Source: Halonatronomonas sp964558325 (GTDB taxonomy: Bacteria; Bacillota; Halanaerobiia; Halanaerobiales; Halarsenatibacteraceae). From it: a stretch of DNA of 64,000 nucleotides. Positions 35,672-45,026 of this stretch are shown in pieces. Both the position numbers and the translations under genes were made by a program. Position 1 is the first letter of the stretch, and every line of letters begins with the position of its first letter. The notes beneath the pieces are model-generated. The model was not told the origin of the DNA. It did no database searches and saw only the letters and a list, made by a program, of their open reading frames with translations. The DNA lies in NCBI GenBank assembly GCA_964558325.1, contig CAZLCX010000004.1, positions 56,465 to 120,464 on the forward strand, written 5' to 3'.

Positions 35672-36631
35672 TTAATTAAATAAAGGAAGAGCAGCCATTA
35701 TCCCTAGACCTGAAAACAAAATCTGTAAAATAATAAATCTAAAAGTGATTTTCACTTCAGGCCAGCCAGATAACTCAAAATGATGATGGAGAGGTGCCAT
35801 TTTAAAAATTCTACTCCCATTTGTTATTTTATAATAAAAAACCTGGATGATCACTGAGATGGTTATCAATACAAAAACCCCACCAACAAATAATAAATAG
35901 AGTGAAGTTCCTGTTAATAAGGCAATAACAGCTAAAAAGCTCCCTAAATACAGTGAGCCTGTGTCGCCCATAAAAATTTGAGCAGGGTTGACATTATACC
36001 ATAAAAACCCAAGGCAACTGGATATAGTAAATATAATCACTGAAATAATCTGGCTGTACCCTAAAAAATATAAAATAGGTATAAAGGCAAAACATGAAAC
36101 AGTAAATAAGCCCCCAGCAAGGCCATCAAGACCATCACTTAAATTTACTGAATTACTTGTAGCTGGAATTAAAATTATAGAGAAAGGAATTACTAAATAA
36201 CCTAAATTTATTTCTGTAGCAGTAAAGGGCAGGAACAATTGAGTTAAATTGTTATTAAATAAATAAATTCCAATAACTAAACCAATGATTAATTGGATTA
36301 AAAATTTAGCTTTAGCAGTTAAACCCAATGAAGTTGATTTTTTTATATTTAAAATATCATCAACAAAACCCAATAAACCATTTAAAATAACTGCTGCCAG
36401 CAAAATTTTTATATTTAAAGTCAATTCTAAAAATAATAAAATAGATACAATCACACTCAATAAGATAATTATTCCACCCATTGTCGGAATTCCTTCTTTT
36501 GAATAATGGCTTTTTGGACCTTCTTTTCTTATATTTTGACCAAGACTATAACTATTCAGGGTTTTTATAAATACTGGTATAGTCAGGCTCGTTAATATAA
36601 ATGGAAAGATAAATTTTAGATTATGAATCAT
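35672..36631 (-). CDS. mraY: Phospho-N-acetylmuramoyl-pentapeptide transferase
   Basis: MraY transfers the muramyl-pentapeptide phosphate to undecaprenyl phosphate, producing lipid I. The 319-residue protein has about ten membrane helices. Catalytic motifs are GFVDDILNI, NSVNLSDGLDGLAGG and APLHHHFELSGWPE. The start was set to ATG 36631, one base after the murF stop, with GGTGG upstream; an in-frame ATG at 36643 inside murF has poor spacing. Confidence 0.95.
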   Translation of the reverse strand: MIHNLKFIFPFILTSLTIPVFIKTLNSYSLGQNIRKEGPKSHYSKEGIPTMGGIIILLSVIVSILLFLELTLNIKILLAAVILNGLLGFVDDILNIKKSTSLGLTAKAKFLIQLIIGLVIGIYLFNNNLTQLFLPFTATEINLGYLVIPFSIILIPATSNSVNLSDGLDGLAGGLFTVSCFAFIPILYFLGYSQIISVIIFTISSCLGFLWYNVNPAQIFMGDTGSLYLGSFLAVIALLTGTSLYLLFVGGVFVLITISVIIQVFYYKITNGSRIFKMAPLHHHFELSGWPEVKITFRFIILQILFSGLGIMAALPLFN

Positions 36632-36632
36632 C

Positions 36633-38024
36633 TCAGCCACCATACTCCATTAATAAATCTACAATTTCTTCCATTTCAAGGGCCCGGGAACCTTTAACTA
36701 AAATTGCATCACCGGATTTCATGATTTTATTGATAAATGAAGCAGCATCTTCATTGCCCTTATAGACATAAATATTCTGTTCTGCCATTCCAGCTTCAGA
36801 GGCACCTTCAGCAATAATCTCTCCCATTCTACCTACACCAATTAATACATCGACACCGTTTTTAAATAAATACTTTCCAATCTCTCTATGTGCTGCATTT
36901 TCTATTCTCCCTAATTCAAGCATAGCCCCTAAGACAGCTATTTTTCTACTGCTATCAATATTTATTAAAGAATCTATTCCTGCTTTCATAGAAAGAGGAT
37001 TGGCATTATAAGAATCATTAATAATTTTTATCCCATCGATTCTTCTGATTTCCTGACGCAACTCTGTTACTTCAATATCTTTTAATCCATTTTCAATAGA
37101 ACTCCAGCTTATATTTAATATTCTTGCTGCAGCAATAGCTGCTAAAGCATTATAAATATTATGCTCACCTGCCCGGTCCATTTCTAAAATATAACTATTA
37201 CCTTTCTCATGAACTCTAAATCTTGACTCTTCTCCGTTTTTAATATATTCTATCTGGTCAGCATAATAATCAGCATTTTCATCTTTTAAACTAATGGTTA
37301 ATTTGTTTAGATCTTTAAATTTATTTACCATCTCTCTAATATATTCATCATCATAATTCAAAACAGCTTTTCCACCCAAAGTTAAGCCTGTTAACAATTC
37401 CTCTTTGGCACTGGCAACATTTTCTATTGTTTTAAGATTTTCTAAATGGGCCGGCCCTATATTTGTTATAACACCGATTTCAGGGTTTGCGATCTCAGTA
37501 AGTCTTGAAATATCACCTTTATGCCTCATTGCCATTTCTAAAATTGCAACATCTTCATTACCCTCTAATTCAAGAATTGACAGGGGCAGTCCATACTCAT
37601 TATTAAAATTACCCTGACTCTTTAAAACCCTTTTTTCTTCACTAATTATACTGGCCATTATATCTTTAGTGGTTGTTTTTCCGGCACTCCCGGTAATTCC
37701 AATGACCTTTAACCTGGTAATTTTTTTTCTAACAAAAGAAGCTAAGTCCTGTAATGCTATTGTGGTATCTCTAACTAAAATAATAGCTATTCCAGAATAT
37801 GGTTTTATAGATCTAGAAGTAATAATTACTTTTGCTCCATTTTCAATAGCTTCAGGAATAAAATTATGCCCATCATTATTGTCCCCAATTATTGCGAAAA
37901 ATAAATCCCCAGGTTTAACTCTCCTGCTATCAATTGTCAGATTATTTACAGCATGGTCCGGGTTCCCCTGAAGAATCTTACCATCCACAGCTTCAACTAT
38001 CTCTTTTAATTTAAGTGAGAGCAT
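36633..38024 (-). CDS. murF: UDP-MurNAc-tripeptide-D-alanyl-D-alanine ligase
   Basis: MurF adds D-Ala-D-Ala to the UDP-MurNAc-tripeptide. The 463-residue protein has DSRRVKPGDLFFAI, the ATP loop ITGSAGKTTTKDIMAS near residue 112, GNFNNEYGLPLSIL and INDSYNANPLSMKAGI, which identify MurF. Its start overlaps the murE stop (TAATG). The matching ddl lies on the other side of mraZ. Confidence 0.97.
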   Translation of the reverse strand: MLSLKLKEIVEAVDGKILQGNPDHAVNNLTIDSRRVKPGDLFFAIIGDNNDGHNFIPEAIENGAKVIITSRSIKPYSGIAIILVRDTTIALQDLASFVRKKITRLKVIGITGSAGKTTTKDIMASIISEEKRVLKSQGNFNNEYGLPLSILELEGNEDVAILEMAMRHKGDISRLTEIANPEIGVITNIGPAHLENLKTIENVASAKEELLTGLTLGGKAVLNYDDEYIREMVNKFKDLNKLTISLKDENADYYADQIEYIKNGEESRFRVHEKGNSYILEMDRAGEHNIYNALAAIAAARILNISWSSIENGLKDIEVTELRQEIRRIDGIKIINDSYNANPLSMKAGIDSLINIDSSRKIAVLGAMLELGRIENAAHREIGKYLFKNGVDVLIGVGRMGEIIAEGASEAGMAEQNIYVYKGNEDAASFINKIMKSGDAILVKGSRALEMEEIVDLLMEYGG

Positions 38025-39493
38025 TATTTCCCTCCACTCCTTTGCTCTAATGCTTGATATGCAATTTCTCTGTCGTCAAAATCAATAACCTTATCAGCAA
38101 ACTCCTGATATGTTTCATGACCTTTTCCAAATATTATAATAATATCATTTTCTTCTGCCCTCATTATTGCAGAATTTATTGCTCTGGCTCTATCTGTTTC
38201 TTTCTCATATTTTGCCCCTGGATATTTTTTTATGATACCTTCCTCGATATCCTGGATTATTTTATCTGGAACTTCTGACCTAGGATTATCTGAAGTCAAA
38301 ATTATTTTATCAGCTAATTCATAACCGATTATCCCCATTTCTGGCCGTTTTTCTTTATCTCTATCTCCACCACAACCAAAAACAGCAGTAATTTTATTAT
38401 TTTTAAATTCATTAATAGAATTTAATACATTTTTAATACCGGCAGGGGTATGAGCATAATCAACTAAGACAGTAATATCAGCATCATTATCTATATACTC
38501 AAATCTTCCAGGAACTCCATCAAAATTTCTTACAGCCTCAACTAATGAATTAATTCCGATATTATATCCCAACATAACTGCCGAAGCTGAAATGGCATTA
38601 TAGACATTAAACTTGCCAGACATATTAAGGATAAATTTTTCATTCTTCAACTCATATTCAACTTTATTTTGATATAATTCAATCTTTTCTGCCTTATAAT
38701 CTGACTCCTGATTAATTGAATAACTAAACTTATTAATATCCTTTATATTTTCAAATTTATTTCTTAATCTCTCATCATCATTATTATAATAAACCTTCCC
38801 ATCTGATTCTAAATAATTCAGCAACTTTAATTTAGCACTTAAATAATCTTCGAAACTTTCATGAAAGTCTAAGTGGTCTCTGCTGATATTTGTAAAAATA
38901 ACTGATGAGAAGATTAAACCCTGAACCCTATTTAATGCAAGGGCATGGGATGAAACCTCCATTACAACTTTTTTACAACCATTTTCAACCATACGCCCCA
39001 GATATCTAATAAGATCACTGGCCTCAGGTGTTGTTCTTTGAGATTCAATAGAATTATTGCCATCATTAATTGCAATTGTACCTATTAATCCTGTTTTAAA
39101 CCCTGCAGATTCTAAAAATGATTTTATCATATATGTCGTCGTGGTTTTGCCATTAGTCCCTGTCACCCCAATCAAATCAACTTTTCTTTCAGGATGATTA
39201 AAGATTTCGGCTGCAATAAGGCCTAAGACTTCAACTGGATTTTTAACCTTTAAATATAATGCATCATTCTTAATATTAGCTGGAATTTTTTTAACTATAA
39301 ATACCCTTGAACCATTTTGATAGGCATCATCAATATAATCATGACCATCTGTATTAAAACCTTCCCTTGCAAGAAAAATTTTATTATTATCAGCACTCCT
39401 GGAATCATGAACTATATCATTAATTTCAAAATCTAAATCACCAATCTTATCAATAAAAAAATCAAATTTATTATATAAACTACTGACCTGCAA
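38024..39493 (-). CDS. murE: UDP-MurNAc-tripeptide synthetase (meso-DAP type)
   Basis: MurE adds the third residue of the stem peptide. The 489-residue sequence has HDSRSADNNKIFLA, the ATP loop GVTGTNGKTTTTYMIKSF, TTPEASDL and TSDNPRSEVPDKII. The DNPR motif is the known determinant for meso-diaminopimelate rather than lysine, so the wall is probably DAP-type. The start is TTG 39493, just after ATTGGAGGAATTAAA; a TTG at 39517 would translate that ribosome site. Confidence 0.96.
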   Translation of the reverse strand: MQVSSLYNKFDFFIDKIGDLDFEINDIVHDSRSADNNKIFLAREGFNTDGHDYIDDAYQNGSRVFIVKKIPANIKNDALYLKVKNPVEVLGLIAAEIFNHPERKVDLIGVTGTNGKTTTTYMIKSFLESAGFKTGLIGTIAINDGNNSIESQRTTPEASDLIRYLGRMVENGCKKVVMEVSSHALALNRVQGLIFSSVIFTNISRDHLDFHESFEDYLSAKLKLLNYLESDGKVYYNNDDERLRNKFENIKDINKFSYSINQESDYKAEKIELYQNKVEYELKNEKFILNMSGKFNVYNAISASAVMLGYNIGINSLVEAVRNFDGVPGRFEYIDNDADITVLVDYAHTPAGIKNVLNSINEFKNNKITAVFGCGGDRDKEKRPEMGIIGYELADKIILTSDNPRSEVPDKIIQDIEEGIIKKYPGAKYEKETDRARAINSAIMRAEENDIIIIFGKGHETYQEFADKVIDFDDREIAYQALEQRSGGK

Positions 39494-39523
39494 TTTAATT
39501 CCTCCAATCTCAAACAAATTATT

Positions 39524-41590
39524 CTATTCAATATCTATACTAGAAAAAATATCAGCTCTATCTCCAGGAGAGGGATCTTGAGAACTTACAGATCCAGAAA
39601 CCATCCCATTAAGTTTAAACCCCAGTCTCCATGCCCTCTGCTCTGCTTCATGTGCTGATAAACCTCTTAAATCTGGCACAGCAACTTTTTTCGATTCATA
39701 AGAACTATCATCTAAATATAATCTTACTGTTGATGATTCTTCAACTACAGTTCCTGGTAATGGAGTTTGAGCAATAATTTTTTCTCCCTCACCTATCAGT
39801 TTAACATTTAAATTTCTATTTCTCAATTCAGATTCAGTAAGTTTAGCATCTTTATTATTATAATTATCAATTGTTATATCTTCTGCTGAAGAATTCTCAC
39901 CAATTGATGTTCTTTCGCTTACTGAAATATCATGGTGCCTGACTAAATTACCGGCTAAAGAATTAAAGGCAGGAACAACATTTTCACTGGCATAATACTC
40001 TTCATCTTCCAGGTCATAAAATACAATATATATTAATAATTCAGGATTATCTCCAGGAAGTATCCCGACAAATGAAGTATCATATTTATCTTCATCTCCA
40101 TAATGTCTTGATGTCCCTGTTTTACCTCCAACTAAATAACCATCTATACCAGCTGAGCTTCCAGTTCCAGTTTCAATGGCATTAATCATTAAATTTTTTA
40201 CTTTTTCGGCAGTACTTTCTGAAATCACCTGTCTTATTTTCTGTGGTTCAATTTTTTTCTCTTCAGCTTTCTCATTATTATAAACCCTATCAACAATTCT
40301 AGGCTCATATAAATAACCGCCGTTAGCAATAGAGGCAACAGCTGTAGCTAACTGCAGTGGTGTTGCTGTTAATCCATGACCAAAACTCATAGTTGCCTGT
40401 TCTACTTCAGTATACCTTTCAGGAACTAAAGAGCCTGAAGTTTCTCCAGGAAAATTGATTCCAGTTTTACTTCCAAAGTTAAATGATCTCAATCCGTTTA
40501 TGTATTCTTCTGGTTCTATACTTAAACCAACCTGTACAAAACCTGGGTTACTAGAATTAGCAAAAATTTTACTAAAATCCTGCCAGCCATGGCCCTCGCT
40601 GCGCCAACTATTTATCTTCTCTCTTCCAACATTTATATATCCAGGATCACTAAAATAATCATTCATGTCATAATACCCATACTCAAGGGCAAGGGCTGCA
40701 GTAAAAATTTTAAATATCGAGCCAGGTTCAAAACTATTCTGAATAGCTTTATTCCTCCGGCTATTCTGCCCATGCTCTGAAAAATTATTTGGATTAAAAT
40801 CAGGTTTATTTGCCATGGCAAGTACACTTCCATTTTGAGGATTCATTACTATAATAGAACCACCTGAGATATCATGTTTATCCATTGCTTTTTCTAATTC
40901 TTTTTCAGCATAATATTGACTTACCTCATCTATTGTTAGAAATACATCATTACCCTCCTGAGGAGGAATATAATTCATAATTCCATCAGGGATAGACCTG
41001 CCCTGGGCGTCATATTCCTGGGAAGACCTACCTGGAACCCCTTCTAACTCATTATTATAAGACAATTCTACCCCCTCTAAGCCAAAATTATCAATCCCAG
41101 TAAAGCCAATTATCTGAGCAGCTAAATTATCCTGGGGATAAAACCTCTCATCTTCTTTAATATAAGAAATTCCACTTATATCCATCTCTTCAATCTCATT
41201 ATAAATTTCGTCAGTTACCTTTCTTTCCAGATAAACTAAGAACGAATCTCTTTCCAGCCTGCTTTTAATTTTATTCTCATCAATAGATAAAACCCCCGCT
41301 AATAGCGAAGCTATTTGGGCGGGGTTTTCAATTTGATCTGGAAAAGCAATAATAGTTTTTCTCTTGGTATTAACTGCTAATTCTTTTCCATTTATATCAT
41401 AAATATTGCCTCTATTAGTTTCCAAACTTAAATTTTTTACTCTTTGATTCATGGCCATACTTTTATAATAATCATTCTGTAATAATTGAATCCAAACCAA
41501 CCTGCCAATTACAGCTAATAATATGATTAACAAAAACACAAAAATTAACTTGATTTTTTCTTTAATAACTACATGATATTTATCAGCCAT
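39524..41590 (-). CDS. Class B penicillin-binding protein with two PASTA domains (FtsI/PBP2B-like)
   Basis: This is a septal transpeptidase of 688 residues. It has one N-terminal membrane helix (about 12-34), a dimerisation domain, and a transpeptidase domain with the serine of PGSIFKIF near 290, SSN near 345 and KTGTS near 490. Two C-terminal PASTA domains span about 567-688. PASTA number matches Bacillus PBP2B rather than SpoVD, which has one. It should work with FtsW and FtsL in septal wall synthesis. Confidence 0.94.
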   Translation of the reverse strand: MADKYHVVIKEKIKLIFVFLLIILLAVIGRLVWIQLLQNDYYKSMAMNQRVKNLSLETNRGNIYDINGKELAVNTKRKTIIAFPDQIENPAQIASLLAGVLSIDENKIKSRLERDSFLVYLERKVTDEIYNEIEEMDISGISYIKEDERFYPQDNLAAQIIGFTGIDNFGLEGVELSYNNELEGVPGRSSQEYDAQGRSIPDGIMNYIPPQEGNDVFLTIDEVSQYYAEKELEKAMDKHDISGGSIIVMNPQNGSVLAMANKPDFNPNNFSEHGQNSRRNKAIQNSFEPGSIFKIFTAALALEYGYYDMNDYFSDPGYINVGREKINSWRSEGHGWQDFSKIFANSSNPGFVQVGLSIEPEEYINGLRSFNFGSKTGINFPGETSGSLVPERYTEVEQATMSFGHGLTATPLQLATAVASIANGGYLYEPRIVDRVYNNEKAEEKKIEPQKIRQVISESTAEKVKNLMINAIETGTGSSAGIDGYLVGGKTGTSRHYGDEDKYDTSFVGILPGDNPELLIYIVFYDLEDEEYYASENVVPAFNSLAGNLVRHHDISVSERTSIGENSSAEDITIDNYNNKDAKLTESELRNRNLNVKLIGEGEKIIAQTPLPGTVVEESSTVRLYLDDSSYESKKVAVPDLRGLSAHEAEQRAWRLGFKLNGMVSGSVSSQDPSPGDRADIFSSIDIE

Positions 41591-41601
41591 ATTGATACCA
41601 C

Positions 41602-42042
41602 CTATTCTAATGTTGCAGCCCTAACATTCTGGATTCCATGCCAGAAGGACGATAACCAATTAGATTCATCATTGCTGGCATAATGAACTTCATCTTCTGT
41701 AGGTGCCTCTTTTAAGGCAAGCCTGGTTACGTTTTCAGCTTCAACCATACCCAATTCCTGCCGGGCAACTTTCTCAATTCTTTTTAATGATGTCTTGCTT
41801 GATAAATCTAATATTAATTCTCTATTCTCTGTTTGCAGTTCTGATAAGTTATTTTCTAAAACTTCCAGTTGATAATTTAGATGGACTAATCTTAATGACT
41901 GACTGATAATTAAAGTAATCGGTAAAATTAATAAGACAAACAATGCCAGAATTATAATGCCCATTTTTTTCTTTTGTTTACTGTTAGAATAATCTTTTTT
42001 TCTTGTATAACTGGACTCTGAACTACCTATAGTTTTTGACAT
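41602..42042 (-). CDS. ftsL: Septum protein FtsL
   Basis: This is a 146-residue bitopic protein with a polar basic N-terminus (1-26), one membrane helix (about 28-50) and a leucine-zipper-like coiled coil (about 53-95) that includes LKRIEKVARQELGMVE. FtsL forms a complex with FtsQ and DivIC and helps activate FtsW-PBP. FtsL sequences are poorly conserved. Position between rsmH and the PBP gene supports the call. Confidence 0.88.
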   Translation of the reverse strand: MSKTIGSSESSYTRKKDYSNSKQKKKMGIIILALFVLLILPITLIISQSLRLVHLNYQLEVLENNLSELQTENRELILDLSSKTSLKRIEKVARQELGMVEAENVTRLALKEAPTEDEVHYASNDESNWLSSFWHGIQNVRAATLE

Positions 42043-42063
42043 TAACCAGACCCCCTCCTGATT

Positions 42064-42993
42064 TTAAATTCGCTCAGCAACCCTTAATTTAGCAGAACGT
42101 GCTCTTCTATTTTCCTCAATTTCTTTTTCTCCTGCTGTCACCGGGCTTCTAGTAATCACCTTTAAAGTTTTCTCCTTATCACATCTACAAACCGGTATTT
42201 CAGGCGGACATACACATTCTTTCGCAGCATCTCGAAAACTATGTTTAACGAGCCTATCCTCTAATGAGTGAAATGATATTATACAGGCTCTACCCCCTTT
42301 ATTTAATATTGAAGGTATTAACTCCAGTATCTTCTCCAATTCATTTAATTCCTGATTTGTTTCAATTCTAATAGCCTGAAAAGTTCTACGGGCAGGATGT
42401 CCTCCTGAATTTCTGGCGGAAGCTGGTATCGCCATCTTAATAATATCTACCAGGTCTCCAGTTGTATTAATTGGCTCCTTCTGCCTTTCTCTAACAATAA
42501 ACTCAGCAATCCTGCTGGCCCATCTTTCTTCACCATATTTATAAATAATATCATTTAATTTATCAACAGAATAATTATTAACAATTTTTTTAGCAGTTAA
42601 AGACTGAGTTTTATCCATTCTCATATCTAACGGTGCACTTTTACTATAACTAAAGCCCCGTTCAACATTATCTAATTGGGGTGAAGAAACTCCTAAATCT
42701 AAAACAATCCCATCTAAACCTGAAATCCCTAAATTCGAGAGTATTTCTGGAATAGCTGTATAACTTTCATGATATAATTTCGTCTGATTATCAGGTAAGT
42801 TTTCTTTGCAGTATTCAATAGCTTTAAGATCTTTATCTGTACCTAATAAAAGTCCGTCTCCCTTACTCAATTTATCTATAATAGCTTTTGAATGGCCGCC
42901 TCGACCCAGGGTGCCATCAAAATAAATACCATCTGGCTTAATCTTTAAATATTCTATTGTTTTTTCTAATAAAACCGGATTATGCTCACTCAT
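42064..42993 (-). CDS. rsmH: 16S rRNA (cytosine-1402-N4)-methyltransferase RsmH
   Basis: RsmH (MraW) methylates C1402 in the 16S rRNA decoding site. The 309-residue protein has the SAM loop YFDGTLGRGGHSKAI near residue 25, LDGIVLDLGVSSPQLDNVERGFS, and RTFQAIRIETNQEL with CIISFHSLEDRLVK. It is the second gene of the dcw cluster after mraZ, which is its usual place. Confidence 0.97.
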   Translation of the reverse strand: MSEHNPVLLEKTIEYLKIKPDGIYFDGTLGRGGHSKAIIDKLSKGDGLLLGTDKDLKAIEYCKENLPDNQTKLYHESYTAIPEILSNLGISGLDGIVLDLGVSSPQLDNVERGFSYSKSAPLDMRMDKTQSLTAKKIVNNYSVDKLNDIIYKYGEERWASRIAEFIVRERQKEPINTTGDLVDIIKMAIPASARNSGGHPARRTFQAIRIETNQELNELEKILELIPSILNKGGRACIISFHSLEDRLVKHSFRDAAKECVCPPEIPVCRCDKEKTLKVITRSPVTAGEKEIEENRRARSAKLRVAERI

Positions 42994-43016
42994 AATATTT
43001 CCACCCTACTTAAAAG

Positions 43017-43448
43017 TTATATACCTAGATCTTCCATTGTAGCTGCAATATCTTCATGGGATTCTTCTGCTTCAATCATAAATTCATCCCATTTTTCCTT
43101 GGACCATAATTCAATTCTATTTGCCAGACCAATTATAACAATCTCTTTATTCAAGTCTGCATAATCCCTTAAATTTTGAGGTAAACTAACTCTACCCTGC
43201 TTATCAAGATTGGTTTGATCAGCTCCTGAAAAGAAAAATCTTGTAAAACTTCTGGCATTCTTACTTGTGATTGGGAGTTCTTTTAACTTACTCTCTAAAA
43301 TTTTCCACTCTTCAATCGGGTATAGAAATAGGCAGTTATCCAGTCCCCTGGTAATTACAAAATCACCATCAAGGCTTTCTCTAAACTTGGCCGGCATTGT
43401 AACTCGGCCCTTTTTATCCATATTATGAACAAACTCTCCCATAAACAT
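43017..43448 (-). CDS. mraZ: Transcriptional regulator MraZ
   Basis: MraZ is a DNA-binding autoregulator of the dcw operon. The 143-residue protein has two SpoVT/AbrB-like half-domains, each with the conserved DxxGR motif: HNMDKKGRVTMPAKFRE near residue 10 and TNLDKQGRVSLPQNLRD near residue 80. It is the first gene of the cluster. The 10-bp GTGG repeats just upstream are the expected operator. The start ATG is preceded by a purine-rich GGGGGTG. Confidence 0.97.
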   Translation of the reverse strand: MFMGEFVHNMDKKGRVTMPAKFRESLDGDFVITRGLDNCLFLYPIEEWKILESKLKELPITSKNARSFTRFFFSGADQTNLDKQGRVSLPQNLRDYADLNKEIVIIGLANRIELWSKEKWDEFMIEAEESHEDIAATMEDLGI

Positions 43449-43460
43449 ACCTATTTCACC

Positions 43461-43494
43461 CCCATATCTACCACTTTAACCCACAATATACCAC
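43461..43494 (-). promoter_or_regulatory. MraZ operator: GTGG/TGGG repeats at 10-bp spacing
   Basis: On the minus strand GTGGTATATT, GTGGGTTAAA, GTGGTAGATA and TGGGG follow each other at exactly 10-bp steps (CCAC at 43491, 43481 and 43471, CCCA at 43461). MraZ is known to bind several direct GTGG/TGGG-type repeats at 9-10-bp spacing in front of mraZ in other bacteria. The last repeat is next to the ribosome site. Confidence 0.82.
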
Positions 43495-43554
43495 TCTCAT
43501 ACTATCTTATTCTACCTCGAGTTAAAAACTCCTTTTTTATTTAGGGGTTTTTTA

Positions 43555-43583
43555 TAAAAAAATTCCCCTTTTTCAAGGGGAAT
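43555..43583 (-). terminator. Terminator between ddl and mraZ
   Basis: ATTCCCCTT, a short A-rich loop and AAGGGGAAT followed by TTTTTTT on the minus strand form a clear intrinsic terminator. It should stop transcription from the ddl side before the mraZ promoter region. Confidence 0.8.
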
Positions 43584-43709
43584 AGTTAAAAAGTCTTATT
43601 TTTATATAAGATAATCCTTTTGCCGCTCCATTTTAAACAATAAAATAACTAGTGAATTTTATGATTTAACTATAAAGGTTTAAATTTATACCAGTAAGAT
43701 TAAAAATAT

Positions 43710-43855
43710 ACCTGCTCCTATACCACCCCAGTACCTCCCCAGTANNNNNNNNNNNNNNNNNNNNNNNNNNNNNNNNNNNNNNNNNNNNNNNNNNNNNNNN
43801 NNNNNNNNNNNNNNNNNNNNNNNNNNNNNNNNNNNNNNNNNNNNCCCAGTCCTAA
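43710..43855. repeat. 11-bp periodic repeat interrupted by a 100-N assembly gap
   Basis: The 537-base stretch 43449-43985 has no gene. It holds the MraZ operator, the terminator and this tract. Before the gap ACCACCCCAGT and ACCTCCCCAGT (43722-43743) are two adjacent 11-nt units. Exactly 100 N follow (43745-43844), the usual placeholder for a gap of unknown size, and the sequence resumes with CCCAGTCCTAATTCT. The assembly probably broke in a tandem repeat. The true length is unknown. Confidence 0.7.
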
Positions 43856-43985
43856 TTCTAATCCTATTTGCTTTCTCTCTAAATTTAAATAACCACTTTT
43901 AACATCTCATTATAGAGACTCTGCTAAAACTTAAAATATATAGCTAAATTGAAAATCAGCTATTAAAATTCAACTTTTTAAAAAA

Positions 43986-45026
43986 TCAGGATATTTCAAT
44001 AAGTTTTTCTAATAAATCTGAATAACTCAGCCCACTGGCTTCCCACATCCGGGCATACATACTCTTAGGAGTAAAACCTGGCATTGTGTTTATCTCATTG
44101 ATAAATATATTATTTTTATTATCAAGGAAAAAATCAATCCTTGCTAATCCACTGCAATTTATCAGTTGAAAAGTTTTTTCAGCTAAATCACGAATCCTAT
44201 TCTCCAATTTATTACTTAAATCTGCCGGGGTTTTTAAGATGGTATCATTAGAATAATACTTGGCTTCATAATCATAGAATTCATTTGCTGGAATAATCTC
44301 CCCTGGCCTTGAAGAAATACAGCCAGCTTCAACTTCAAGAATTGAACATTCTATTTCTCTGCCACTAACCTCTGCCTCTATTAAAATCCTATTATCATAC
44401 TTTAAGGCAAAATCAATGGCTGATTCAACCCCTTCTTCCTCAGTCACCCTGCTTATACCTATACTAGAGCCTAAATTTGCAGGTTTAACAAATAAAGGAT
44501 AGGCTATCTCTTCTCTTATCCTGTTTTTAATTTCTAGAATTTGTTGGGTTTCAGCCTCTGCCCAGTTACTTTCTGAAATAGTTATGTATTTAGTCTGGGG
44601 CAGGTCATATTTACTTAAAATATTTTTAAAATAAATCTTATCCATAGAAACTGCTGATGCAGATGTCCCGGCTCCTACATAGGGAATATCCAGCACTTCA
44701 AAAAACCCCTGAATTTTACCATCCTCACCAAAGGGCCCATGCATCAGAGGAAAAACCAAATCTATATTTTCAGGAAAGTTATTAACTAAACTGGCAAAAA
44801 TAGTTTGATAGTCAGAAGTAATATCTTTAGTCTGCTCAATATCTCCATTAATTACTCTTTTTGAGGTTTCTGCATCCAGCCAGTACCCATCTTTATTGAT
44901 AAATATTGGACTTGCTTGATAATCTGTAGATATTAACTCCTTATAAACAGACCTTGCAGACATAATAGATACCTCATGTTCAGCAGACTTACCGCCAAAA
45001 ACCAGGCCAATTCTTTTAATAGCCAT
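43986..45026 (-). CDS. ddl: D-alanine-D-alanine ligase
   Basis: Ddl makes the D-Ala-D-Ala dipeptide that MurF attaches. The 346-residue ATP-grasp protein has LVFGGKSAEHEVSIMSA at the N-terminus, LVFPLMHGPFGEDG, PLFVKPANLGSSIGISRV and the C-terminal RIDFFLDNKNNIFINEINTMPGFT. The omega loop reads NEFYDYEAKYYS. Tyr rather than Phe after EF indicates D-Ala-D-Ala rather than D-Ala-D-lactate specificity. Its start overlaps the trpS stop (TAATG). Confidence 0.96.
   Translation of the reverse strand: MAIKRIGLVFGGKSAEHEVSIMSARSVYKELISTDYQASPIFINKDGYWLDAETSKRVINGDIEQTKDITSDYQTIFASLVNNFPENIDLVFPLMHGPFGEDGKIQGFFEVLDIPYVGAGTSASAVSMDKIYFKNILSKYDLPQTKYITISESNWAEAETQQILEIKNRIREEIAYPLFVKPANLGSSIGISRVTEEEGVESAIDFALKYDNRILIEAEVSGREIECSILEVEAGCISSRPGEIIPANEFYDYEAKYYSNDTILKTPADLSNKLENRIRDLAEKTFQLINCSGLARIDFFLDNKNNIFINEINTMPGFTPKSMYARMWEASGLSYSDLLEKLIEIS

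Noticed and set aside
43640..43745. Shared AACTAGTG-type flank near both 11-bp arrays (about 15.95 and 43.65 kb), suggesting a mobile element
   Set aside because: Only about 8 identical bases are shared in AT-rich sequence, with no terminal inverted repeats or target duplication that I could see.
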